From positions 1 to 24,107 of the forward strand of contig CAYGBY010000031.1 in the NCBI GenBank assembly GCA_964348115.1: 24,107 nt of DNA, given 5' to 3'. The notes beneath the pieces were generated by a model. That model was not told the origin of the DNA. It saw only the letters and a program-made list of their open reading frames with translations, and did not search any database. Source of the stretch: Azophilus sp964348115. Its GTDB lineage: Bacteria; Pseudomonadota; Gammaproteobacteria; Pseudomonadales; Azotimanducaceae. This document shows positions 14,339 to 21,540 of the stretch, one piece after another (position 1 is the first letter of the stretch; the number at the start of each line of letters is the position of its first letter). Both the position numbers and the translations under genes were made by a program.

Positions 14339-14495
14339 AACATCAACATGCCTCTCAACCTGACTCCCCCCTCCTCCGGAGCGGTACGGGGCATGTGGGT
14401 GACGGCGCCTCAACCAGGCGGGCGGGGAGCTCGTCCTCCCAGAACCGACGATTAAACAGCATTGGCTGAGGCATGTTGAGAGGCATGAACATCAA
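14339..14495. mobile_element. MITE-like element with 8-bp target duplication
   Basis: The direct repeat AACATCAA occurs at 14339-14346 and 14488-14495. Exactly between the copies lie terminal inverted repeats: CATGCCTCTCAACCTGACTC (14347-14366) matches the reverse complement of 14468-14487 at 18 of 20 positions, with the outer 13 perfect. The 141-bp interior has no transposase and contains two small hairpins (14406-14420 and 14425-14440). An insertion flanked by an exact 8-bp duplication is the signature of a non-autonomous DDE-type element. The parent family was not recognised. Confidence 0.82.
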
Positions 14496-14675
14496 TTGAG
14501 CATTGCCGCCGCACACGGAAATTTTTCCCATAACCCGTTGATGAAAAAAAACTTGTCAAAATCGTTGGTAAACTCCGGTTAGGCGGCTTACTGCAAGCGG
14601 CCGCAACGCTGCACCTGACGCTCCCGCTGTCACCCTTAGGGTACGCCCAGAAGCGCTTGTCAGAACGGCGAGCTG
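14496..14675. other. Non-coding spacer downstream of uvrA
   Basis: No gene is seen. The stretch holds an A-rich run of eight (14543-14550 region), an AT-rich block, and a small ACCCTTAGGGT palindrome (14632-14642) about 34 bases past the uvrA stop. No clear intrinsic terminator for uvrA was found. Confidence 0.5.
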
Positions 14676-17510
14676 CTATCCGCAGTGCTGCAGGGTTTGC
14701 CTGAGGTAGCGGCCGGTGTGGGAGTGCTTGTTTTCGGCCAGTTCCTCCGGGGTGCCTAGGGCGACCACGCCGCCGCCGCCGGCCCCGCCTTCGGGGCCCA
14801 GATCGATGATCCAGTCTGCGGTCTTAATGACATCGAGATTGTGCTCAATCACCACCACGGTGTTGCCGTGGTCGCGCAGGCGGTGCAGCACCGACAGCAA
14901 CTGGGCGATGTCATGGAAGTGCAGGCCGGTGGTGGGTTCGTCCAGGATGTACAGGGTTTTCCCGGTGTCCCGCTTGGATAGCTCGCGGGACAGCTTCACC
15001 CGTTGCGCCTCGCCGCCGGAGAGCGTCGTGGCGCTTTGGCCAAGCTTGATGTAGGACAGCCCCACATCCAGCAGGGTGCGCAGTTTGCGGGCCAGCATGG
15101 GCACGGCGGCGAAGAAGGCGTATGCCTCCTCCACGGTCATTTCCAGCACTTCATGGATGTTCTTTTGCTTGTAGCGCACGTCCAGGGTCTCCCGGTTGTA
15201 GCGCTTGCCCTTGCACTGATCGCAGGAGACGTAGATGTCCGGCAGGAAGTGCATCTCCACCTTGATCATGCCGTCGCCTTGGCAGGCTTCGCAGCGCCCG
15301 CCCTTGACATTGAAGCTGAACCGCCCGGGCTTGTAGCCCCGGGCGCGGGCCTCCTGGGTTTGCGCAAAGAGTTCGCGGATGGGGGTGAACAGGCCGGTGT
15401 AGGTGGCCGGGTTGGAGCGTGGGGTGCGGCCGATGGGGCTTTGGTCGATGTCCACCACCTTGTCGAGAAGCTCCAGCCCCAATACCTCTTGGTGCTTCGC
15501 CGGGTTGTGGGATGTGGCCCCGTTCAGCACGGCGGCGCTCACAGGGTATAGGGTCTGGTTGATGAGGGTGGATTTGCCGGAGCCCGACACCCCGGTGACG
15601 CAGGTCATCAGCCCGCAGGGGATGTCCACGGTGAGGTTGCGCAGGTTGTTGCCGCGGGCGCCGACTAGGCGCAGGGTGGCGGCTTTGTTGTACTTGGTGC
15701 GCTTGGCTGGCACCTCGATGCGCTTCTTGCCGGCCAAATATTGGCCGGTGATGGACTCCTTGGCCTTGAGTATCTGCTGCAGGGCGCCGCTGGCCACGAT
15801 GCGGCCGCCATGCACCCCGGCGCCGGGGCCGATGTCCACGATGTGGTCCGCATTGCGGATGGCCTCCTCGTCGTGCTCCACCACCAGCACGGTGTTGCCC
15901 AGATTCCGCAGATGGTTCAGGGTGCGCAACAGGCGGGCGTTGTCCCTTTGATGCAGGCCGATGGAGGGTTCGTCCAGGATGTACATCACCCCCACTAGGC
16001 CGGCGCCGATCTGGCTTGCCAGGCGGATGCGCTGGGCCTCGCCGCCGGACAGCGATTCGGCGCTGCGATCCAGGGTCAGGTAGTTCAGCCCCACATCCAC
16101 CAGGAACTGCAGGCGTTCGCGGATCTCCTTGAGGATCTTCTCGGCGATGGCGCCCCTGTGGCCGCCGATCTTGAGCTTCATGAAGTAGCTCAGGGTGTCT
16201 TGGATGGCGCCCTTGGACACTTGCGGCAAAGTGGCGTTGCCCACGAACACATGCCGTGACGCCTCCCGCAGCCGGGCGCCGCCGCAGTCCGGGCAGGCGC
16301 GGGTGCGCAGGTAGCGCTGCAGGGTTTCGCGCACCATGCCGGAGTCGGTCTCCTGGTAGCGGCGCTCCATGTTGGGGATGACGCCTTCGAAGCGGTGGCG
16401 CCGCTTGATCAGATCCCCGCGGTCATTGGTGTAGCTGAAGTCGATGCGCTCTTCGCCGCTGCCGTACAGGATGGCTTGGCGGTGGCGCTTGTTCAACTTG
16501 CGGTAGGGGGCCTGCACATCGAAGCCGTAGTGTTCCGCCAGGGAGCGCAGCAGGTGGAAGTAGTAGACGTTGCGCCGATCCCAACCGCGGATGGCGCCTT
16601 CGGCCAAGGTCAGGTTCTGGTCGTGGACGATGAGGTCCGGGTCGAAGTACTGCTTCACCCCGAGCCCATCGCAATTGCTGCAGGCGCCGGCTGGGTTGTT
16701 GAACGAGAACATGCGCGGCTCCAGCTCCGGAATGCTGTAGCCGCAGTGCGGGCAGGCGAAGCGGGCGGAGAACACCAGTTCCGGCGCCTGCTGGTCGTCC
16801 ATGTCGGCCACGCGGGCAATGCCGTCGGACAGCCCAATGGCCGTCTCAAAGGATTCCGCCAGGCGTTGTTGGGCGCTCTGCTGCACCCGCAGGCGGTCGA
16901 TCACCGCTTCTATGCTGTGTTTCTTGTTCTTGTCCAGGTTGGGGGGGTGGTCTAGGTCCACCACTAGGCCGTCGATGCGGGCGCGGATGAAGCCGCCGGC
17001 CAACAGTTCCTTGAACACATGCAGGTGCTCCCCCTTGCGGTCCACCACCACTGGCGCCAGCACCATGATGCGCTGGCCTTGGGGCAGCCGCAGCGCCTGA
17101 TCCACCATTTGGCTGACCGTCTGCGCGGCGAGGGGCTCGCCGTGATGGGGGCAGCGCGGCTCGCCGACACGGGCGTACAGCAGGCGCAGGTAGTCGTGGA
17201 TCTCCGTGATGGTGCCCACCGTGGAGCGGGGGTTGTGGGAAGTGGACTTCTGCTCAATGGAGATGGCTGGGGACAACCCTTCGATGTGATCCACATCCGG
17301 CTTCTCCATGGTGGAGAGGAACTGCCGCGCATAGGCGGACAGGGATTCCACATAGCGTCGCTGCCCTTCCGCATAGAGGGTGTCAAACGCCAAGGAGGAC
17401 TTGCCGGAACCGGACAGCCCGGTTATCACCACCAGCTTGTCGCGGGGAATCTCCAGATCGATGTTGTCGAGATTGTGCGTCCGCGCCCCACGGACGGAGA
17501 TGGTGTCCAA
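14676..17510 (-). CDS. uvrA: Excinuclease ABC subunit A
   Basis: UvrA is the damage-sensing ATPase of nucleotide excision repair and loads UvrB. From TTG 17510 the product is 944 residues (E. coli 940) and begins (M)DTISVRGARTHNLDNIDLE. The first Walker A GLSGSGKSS is at 31-39. One zinc module has CPHC...CSNC, the second CEAC...CDQC. Both ABC signatures (LSGGEAQRIRL, LSGGEAQRVKL) and Walker B stretches (YILDEPSIGLH, YILDEPTTGLH) are intact. The frame continues upstream to a GTG at 17612, adding a hydrophobic stretch absent from the family. No LexA box was identified. The stop is TAG. Confidence 0.97.
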   Translation of the reverse strand: MDTISVRGARTHNLDNIDLEIPRDKLVVITGLSGSGKSSLAFDTLYAEGQRRYVESLSAYARQFLSTMEKPDVDHIEGLSPAISIEQKSTSHNPRSTVGTITEIHDYLRLLYARVGEPRCPHHGEPLAAQTVSQMVDQALRLPQGQRIMVLAPVVVDRKGEHLHVFKELLAGGFIRARIDGLVVDLDHPPNLDKNKKHSIEAVIDRLRVQQSAQQRLAESFETAIGLSDGIARVADMDDQQAPELVFSARFACPHCGYSIPELEPRMFSFNNPAGACSNCDGLGVKQYFDPDLIVHDQNLTLAEGAIRGWDRRNVYYFHLLRSLAEHYGFDVQAPYRKLNKRHRQAILYGSGEERIDFSYTNDRGDLIKRRHRFEGVIPNMERRYQETDSGMVRETLQRYLRTRACPDCGGARLREASRHVFVGNATLPQVSKGAIQDTLSYFMKLKIGGHRGAIAEKILKEIRERLQFLVDVGLNYLTLDRSAESLSGGEAQRIRLASQIGAGLVGVMYILDEPSIGLHQRDNARLLRTLNHLRNLGNTVLVVEHDEEAIRNADHIVDIGPGAGVHGGRIVASGALQQILKAKESITGQYLAGKKRIEVPAKRTKYNKAATLRLVGARGNNLRNLTVDIPCGLMTCVTGVSGSGKSTLINQTLYPVSAAVLNGATSHNPAKHQEVLGLELLDKVVDIDQSPIGRTPRSNPATYTGLFTPIRELFAQTQEARARGYKPGRFSFNVKGGRCEACQGDGMIKVEMHFLPDIYVSCDQCKGKRYNRETLDVRYKQKNIHEVLEMTVEEAYAFFAAVPMLARKLRTLLDVGLSYIKLGQSATTLSGGEAQRVKLSRELSKRDTGKTLYILDEPTTGLHFHDIAQLLSVLHRLRDHGNTVVVIEHNLDVIKTADWIIDLGPEGGAGGGGVVALGTPEELAENKHSHTGRYLRQTLQHCG

Positions 17511-17745
17511 CCCAAGGAACCCCAGCAGCCAGCCAAACCGCCAACAATATCCCCTGCAGCCCCTAGGGGCAACGGCCGGCAGGATCACCAAGGCCATTCC
17601 GAAGTCGCCCACCAGCCCTTGGCAAAGCCCTATATGGAAGGTTTATGAATATTTCGGAAGATTCCGCGATATTCCGCGGCATCCAATGACCTTCCAGAAA
17701 TGTTCTTTCAAGAGAGCACACTTTGGGATGGTCCTGATGGGGTTA
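17511..17745. other. uvrA upstream region with short repeats
   Basis: Presumed uvrA promoter region. ATTCCGCG occurs twice with a 10-bp period (17661-17668 and 17671-17678). The left copy also belongs to an imperfect palindrome, ATATTTCGGAA (17650-17660) against TTCCGCGATAT (17663-17673). A helical-turn spacing suggests protein binding, but no regulator is recognised. No convincing -35/-10 pair was found. Confidence 0.45.
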
Positions 17746-17878
17746 CAGCAATTCCCATTATGGCTTTCAGCCCCTCCGCAGGAAGGGTTCGCCGGTTGAG
17801 TTGGCCCGAATTAGGCCGGAAATGGGGACTGTTACGCGCCGGACAGTGAAGTTGTGGATGCCAAAATGAGAATTGCTG
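17746..17878. mobile_element. 133-bp inverted-repeat element (possible MITE or IS relic)
   Basis: CAGCAATTCCCATTATGGC (17746-17764) and the reverse complement of 17860-17878 (CAGCAATTCTCATTTTGGC) match at 17 of 19 positions. The interior has no open frame of interest and contains ACTGT-N10-ACAGT (17828-17847). No target duplication is visible at the flanks. The outline resembles the ends of an insertion sequence brought together by internal deletion, but the family is not identified. Confidence 0.6.
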
Positions 17879-18339
17879 AATCAGGAAGCCGTTGCACGGG
17901 CTAGGGGCTTGGTTTTGGTGTTGGCTGGGTCCTAAGGGTCACCTGCGTAGCGCCCTCCCAGCAGTGGCGCTGCGCGGCCTCCATGTCGTACACTAGCTGG
18001 GATGTCGAATCCCCCCTCGCCCTCTATGGCCTGCCTTTTCATAGCCGGTTCAGGATCTTATGCGGCGGCTGCCTCGCCTGCGAAGGCCGCTGGAGATGGC
18101 GTTGATAGAGGAGGCGGACGGGTTCGTATTCGCCTAGCGCCAAGCCGTCCGTTGCCGCCTGCGCAACCAGCGCGGCTGAGGCGGTCGGCATCCAGAAGAT
18201 GTCGGGCGGCTGCGGAGAAAACCAGAAAGATGGCGGCGACACGGGAAGCGACTGCGCGGCGGGCTGGCGGGTGGCTTGGCATCAGGCGCCTGACCCGCGG
18301 CCGCTCTTCGGGCGCCGGCTTCGAGGAGGAGGCCTACAG
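17879..18339. other. Spacer without a confident gene
   Basis: Frames are open on both strands here, as expected from base composition. A plus frame 18002-18343 and minus frames at 18039-18282 show no family motif. The stretch shares two 13-base words with the rplQ-uvrA spacer, GGAGATGGCGTTG (18092-18104) and TTCGCCTAGCGCC (18129-18141), in swapped order. It may be decayed sequence. Confidence 0.4.
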
Positions 18340-19290
18340 GTGACCACTGCCCACGCCCGGCCTGCGCCTCCTCTTTGGCAGCGTGCGCTGCCTTGGCTCG
18401 TCACGGTGCTGTGCTTCGCTTGGCTGTACACCCGCATAGAAGGCGCTGCGGCGCGGCAGGGCGAGACGGTGGTGAACTACCTGCTGCAGGTCTTCGCGTC
18501 CGTCTCTTGGGGGAACTGGCTGGCGTTGATGATTCCCTACTCGGTGTTCTTTTTCGTAGTCGACTCCACGGTCGTGTGGCGGGTGATCAACTGGTTCAAC
18601 GCACGGGTGTCCTGGACGGACATTCTGCCCGTCCGCGCCAGCGCGTACATCATCTCCATCGTGAACGAGCAGGTGGGCAAGGGGGCGATGGCGCTTTACC
18701 TGAATCGCCGGCACAAGGTGCCTGGCTGGGAAGTGGGCTCCTCGATGCTGTTCATCATGTTCTGCGAACTGCTCTATCTCACCTTCTGGGCGAACGTGGG
18801 CTACTGGTTTGCGGCGGACAGCCTGCCGGCCCAGTTTGGGCTGGTGCCCTGGATCGGGCTGGCGGTGCTGGCTTTCTTCCTGCTTTGGGTCGCCTACTTC
18901 CGCGGTGTCGTCAGGCTGGGCGAGTCCCTAAGGAGGAAACCGATCCTGAAGGCGTTTGGCGAAGCGTCGCCGTTGCGCTACCTCATCGTCGCCCTTATCC
19001 GTTCGCCAGCCCTGCTTGGCGCAGTGGTGGTGTACACGTTGGCGCTGCGCCTGTTCGGCGTTGATGCGTCGTTCGCTGACATGCTGGGCGTGCTGCCGGT
19101 CATCTTCTTCGCCGCCGCCATTCCCACCCCCATGCGCGCCGCCGCCATCACCATCTGGGTGGTGCTGTTCCCGGACAACGCAGCCCAGCTCTCGGCCTTC
19201 GGGCTGGTAATGCACAACTTCTTCATCTTCTTCAACGCCGCAATCGGCCTGCTGTTCCTGCGCCGCGCCAATCGGGACCTGTTTGGTTAG
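18340..19290 (+). CDS. Multi-pass membrane protein, LPG synthase TM-domain-like
   Basis: The 316-residue product has about seven or eight hydrophobic segments, starting LPWLVTVLCFAWLYTRI near residue 13 and ending HNFFIFFNAAIGLLFLRRA. The stretch ILPVRASAYIISIVNEQVGK (about 95-114) resembles the conserved R/A...N..G core of the lysylphosphatidylglycerol synthase transmembrane family (UPF0104/PF03706), which flips or transfers lipid-linked groups. No soluble synthase domain is attached. GTG 18340 is chosen because AGGAGG lies about ten bases upstream; the frame stays open to 18199 without homology. Substrate unknown. The stop is TAG. Confidence 0.7.
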   Translation: MTTAHARPAPPLWQRALPWLVTVLCFAWLYTRIEGAAARQGETVVNYLLQVFASVSWGNWLALMIPYSVFFFVVDSTVVWRVINWFNARVSWTDILPVRASAYIISIVNEQVGKGAMALYLNRRHKVPGWEVGSSMLFIMFCELLYLTFWANVGYWFAADSLPAQFGLVPWIGLAVLAFFLLWVAYFRGVVRLGESLRRKPILKAFGEASPLRYLIVALIRSPALLGAVVVYTLALRLFGVDASFADMLGVLPVIFFAAAIPTPMRAAAITIWVVLFPDNAAQLSAFGLVMHNFFIFFNAAIGLLFLRRANRDLFG

Positions 19291-19340
19291 TTGCTGCATA
19301 TTGGATCTGGGCTGGCGCTAGGCCATGGAAATAGACATGG

Positions 19341-19919
19341 GTGGGCAGCACGGAAATCGGCTATCTGTTGCTGGATTACGAGTCGATGAGGGACTTCCTG
19401 CGCGACGATGTGCGCTGCCGCGAACCCAATCTGGACCTCGTGCGGATGTGGAATGCGCAGGGAACGGCATTTGAGCGCTTTACCGCCCACCAACTGGTCG
19501 CATTGCGGGTAGATGAACATCAACGTATCAGGAAGCTGGTTGCTCCGGCGTTTACGCCGATGGCGGCCGGCAAACATCGGCAATTTGAGACATCGTTCAT
19601 GAGCGTGGGTGAGGTAACCGTTGACGGACGCTTGGCCTACGCATCGAAAATCGATGTGCCAGCGCAAACCTGCTCGATATCCGAAGCCCACAGCAACCTT
19701 GGCGCGATAGGGTTCGAGAGCGATCATGGCGAATGCACGATCAGGCTCAACACAACGAACCAGGGTGCGCCCTTTGCCCTGTTGCCGCCCTGTTTCGAAT
19801 CCATCGGATTGCCCAAAGGGTTGCAAACCCGCCTCTTCTACCACGACTGGCGCCTGGAAGCGGAGTGGGATGGGGAAAGGGGCATTGGCGGCTGGGAGCC
19901 GTGCGTTCTGAGCGAGTAG
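19341..19919 (+). pseudogene. Cytochrome P450 N-terminal fragment fused to unknown sequence
   Basis: The first 76 or so residues look like the N-terminal third of a bacterial P450: GYLLLDYESMRDFLRDD, then the helix C motif DEHQRIRKLVAPAFTP (59-73). A normal P450 is about 400 residues, with helix I and the heme cysteine loop downstream; neither is present. The usual 40-50 residue lead-in is also missing. From about residue 77 (near 19570) the open frame continues for roughly 115 residues of unrecognised sequence. The likely explanation is a deletion that joined a P450 remnant to another gene's end. The stop is TAG. Confidence 0.65.
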
Positions 19920-19927
19920 CAGCTGAA

Positions 19928-20599
19928 CTAGCGGTTTCTGGGCTTTATCAGTTCGCCCCTGAACAAATCAATCAAGCCTTTGATGCATTCTTCATGTGCT
20001 GCGGTGGAGGACTCGCAGGCGTGATGACTGATGCCGAAATTGAGCGCCGACAACACGGCCCGAAACTCCCTGTCCTTGGCCGGATCCAGTTCTCCCGTGC
20101 TGACGCCAAGATCGGCCAACTTGTGAAAAATGTCGCGCCACTCCTGATCGTGCCGCACTTCCGATATCTCAGGATGGCGCATGCCTTCCTGGCGGACAAC
20201 CGCGTTGAACTTGGCTATGCCGGGATCATTCTTCTGGAGTTCGAATATCCCCTGTGACATCTCGATCCAGCCGTCCGTCAGGCTCGTGGCGTTCTCCATT
20301 ACCTTCCTGGCGACGCTGAGTATTTGTTCCTGCACTTCATGATGGACCGTGATGAAGAGGTGGCTTTTGTTCTTGAAATAGTAATAGATAGTGGCCGCGG
20401 TTACGCCTGCGCGCTGGGCGATATCGCGATTGGACGTGCTGCGATATCCAGCGGCGCCGAAGCACTCTCTCGCGGCAGCCAATATGTTTCCCCGCGTCTG
20501 CTCACTGTCAGTGGCGACGGGCCTTCCGAGTCCTTTAGCCAAGGCTTCTTTCGCCAATTCCCGATCTCCGCAACAACCCGTCAAATGGATTGAGAACAA
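19928..20599 (-). CDS. TetR/AcrR-family transcriptional regulator
   Basis: The N-terminal domain has the TetR helix-turn-helix: TRGNILAAARECFGAAGYRS, then SNRDIAQRAGVTAATIYYYF (about 56-75), followed by NKSHLFITVHHEV. The C-terminal ligand-binding part (about 85-223) has no diagnostic motif. No ATG exists before the domain. TTG 20599 gives 223 residues and internal TTG codons are alternatives; no good ribosome binding site is seen, so the start is uncertain. It lies downstream of crotonase and luciferase-like remnants on the same strand, and probably once controlled this catabolic set. The stop is TAG. Confidence 0.85.
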   Translation of the reverse strand: MFSIHLTGCCGDRELAKEALAKGLGRPVATDSEQTRGNILAAARECFGAAGYRSTSNRDIAQRAGVTAATIYYYFKNKSHLFITVHHEVQEQILSVARKVMENATSLTDGWIEMSQGIFELQKNDPGIAKFNAVVRQEGMRHPEISEVRHDQEWRDIFHKLADLGVSTGELDPAKDREFRAVLSALNFGISHHACESSTAAHEECIKGLIDLFRGELIKPRNR

Positions 20600-20708
20600 T
20601 TAGTCAACTTATCCATATTACAAAAGGTTCGGATGGGAGACCAGCATCAGTTCGGTTGCCTCTGGCGTTTACGTAAGCCGAGCCTCGGACAGTCGCCGCC
20701 ACCGCCCG

Positions 20709-20891
20709 CTATACAGTGATCTCCATGGGCCTTACGGGCGTTTCATCGCTCTCGAACTCCGTCCAGACACGGTCCAGGAATTCGTGTTCCAAGGGCGTGA
20801 GGGAGTTGCCCCCGGCCGGGCGATCGATCGTGACCTCCAAGATGGGGCCGTTCCGCTCGATCAGGCATGTCTCGATGGCAGTGGCTGTCAC
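20709..20891 (-). pseudogene. Enoyl-CoA hydratase/isomerase, N-terminal fragment
   Basis: The 60-residue frame begins at GTG 20891 and reads (V)TATAIETCLIERNGPILEV, then TIDRPAGGNSLTPLEHEF and LDRVWTEFESDE. This is the N-terminal strand-turn-helix of the crotonase family, which normally runs about 260 residues. The oxyanion-hole and catalytic segments are absent, and after ESDETP the frame ends in unrelated residues. Its GTG overlaps the TGA of a preceding 26-codon frame by 4 bases (GTGA), an operon-like junction that survived the decay. Confidence 0.72.
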
Positions 20892-20968
20892 GTTAAACCC
20901 CGTGGGCGGGGATCAGGCGTCCCCTTGATCACACCCAGATGAGCGGCATTGATGATATTTTTCGCCAT
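20888..20968 (-). pseudogene. Short coupled reading frame before the crotonase remnant
   Basis: A 26-codon frame reads MAKNIINAAHLGVIKGTPDP and then RPRGLT, and stops in a GTGA overlap with the crotonase start. It also begins one base inside the last codon of the luciferase-like fragment, so it is probably the frameshifted C-terminal end of the gene that once preceded the crotonase. Family not recognised. Confidence 0.4.
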
Positions 20969-21180
20969 AGGAAATTGATTCCATCGACGCCGGCCGACTC
21001 CCATCATTTTATTGCGCCGATGATGTGTTTGGGGTCGCCCACAGTGACGCCCTCGGGCAGCGGCGCCACCTTGTCCGGATCGGCATCTGCCCGAGACCTT
21101 GTTGGATTGCTCCTTGCCGTGGTCTTGCCGGGGGCCAGATTCGACAGCGACTGGTAGGCCGAGGAAGCGAAGACTTCACG
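20968..21180 (-). pseudogene. Luciferase-like monooxygenase, C-terminal fragment with in-frame stop
   Basis: On the minus strand SREVFASSAYQSLSNLAPGK leads into DKVAPLPEGVTVGDPKHIIG, AIK, a TGA (21004-21006), then WESAGVDGINFL in the same frame. PxGVTxGDPxxII...WExxGVDxxNF is the C-terminal signature of flavin-dependent luciferase-like monooxygenases. The TGA takes the place of a residue just before the conserved Trp, often Arg or Lys in relatives, so it fits a nonsense change. The N-terminal 250 or so residues of the family are missing. Confidence 0.6.
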
Positions 21181-21208
21181 GCTCCATAGCTGATTGGTAT
21201 TGAGAATA

Positions 21209-21316
21209 GTGAACCGGGTGGTTGACGCCCGGGACGCATACGACGGCGCCGTGGCACGGGCGCATATGCTCGGTCTGCATGGCAAGTGCGGCAAGGAACA
21301 GCTCCGGAGCCGATGA
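21209..21316 (+). pseudogene. C-terminal tail of an unidentified gene, coupled to the Rieske start
   Basis: A 35-codon frame reads (V)NRVVDARDAYDGAVARAHM, then LGLHGKCGKEQLRSR, and stops with a TGA that overlaps the next ATG as ATGA. Such a 4-base junction is typical of neighbouring operon genes, so this is probably the genuine end of a truncated upstream gene. It has a helical, CoA-ester-lyase-like look, but the family cannot be named. Confidence 0.4.
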
Positions 21317-21540
21317 TCGCCAAGGACACCCACCCTGCTCCGGCGCCGTTCCGCACTACGTCCTGGGTGGACATGGGCAACGAGGACCTCTCCATAGACC
21401 GGTATACCTCCAGGGATTGGTTCCAACGGGAGAAGGAGATGGTCTGGAGGAAAACCTGGCAGGTTGCCTGCCGCCTGGAGGACATCCCGGAGGTTGGCAG
21501 CTATTGCGTCTATGACATCGCGGCACCGGGCCGAACATGA
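21313..21540 (+). pseudogene. Rieske ring-hydroxylating oxygenase alpha subunit, N-terminal fragment
   Basis: From ATG 21313 the 75-residue product reads IDRYTSRDWFQREKEMVWRK, then TWQVACRLEDIPEVGSYCVY. This is the pre-Rieske N-terminal segment of aromatic-ring-hydroxylating dioxygenase alpha subunits (YxxxxFxxEKExxWxxxWQxxCRxxDIPExGDY). The frame then breaks, just before the CxH...CxxH iron-sulfur motif, so neither the Rieske centre nor the catalytic iron domain remains. The sequence runs directly into a molybdopterin oxidoreductase fragment. Confidence 0.75.

Noticed and set aside
14530..14559. Minus-strand promoter with perfect TTGACA (14554-14559)
   Set aside because: The only -10 candidate, GGTTAT at 18 bases, matches at three of six positions, and no gene lies downstream in that direction.
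17511..17612. 34-residue N-terminal extension of UvrA from GTG 17612
   Set aside because: The extension is hydrophobic and has no counterpart in UvrA, whose family start coincides with TTG 17510.
17828..17847. ACTGT-N10-ACAGT as a LexA/SOS box for uvrA
   Set aside because: The gammaproteobacterial LexA box has 8 bases between CTGT and ACAG; here there are 10. It also lies about 320 bases from the start, inside an inverted-repeat element.
18002..18343. 113-codon plus-strand frame and overlapping minus-strand frames upstream of the membrane protein
   Set aside because: Arg/Ala-rich composition, open frames on both strands and no domain; most likely non-coding.
19287..19844. 185-codon minus-strand frame opposite the P450 remnant
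   Set aside because: No motif, and it is antisense to a recognisable P450 segment.
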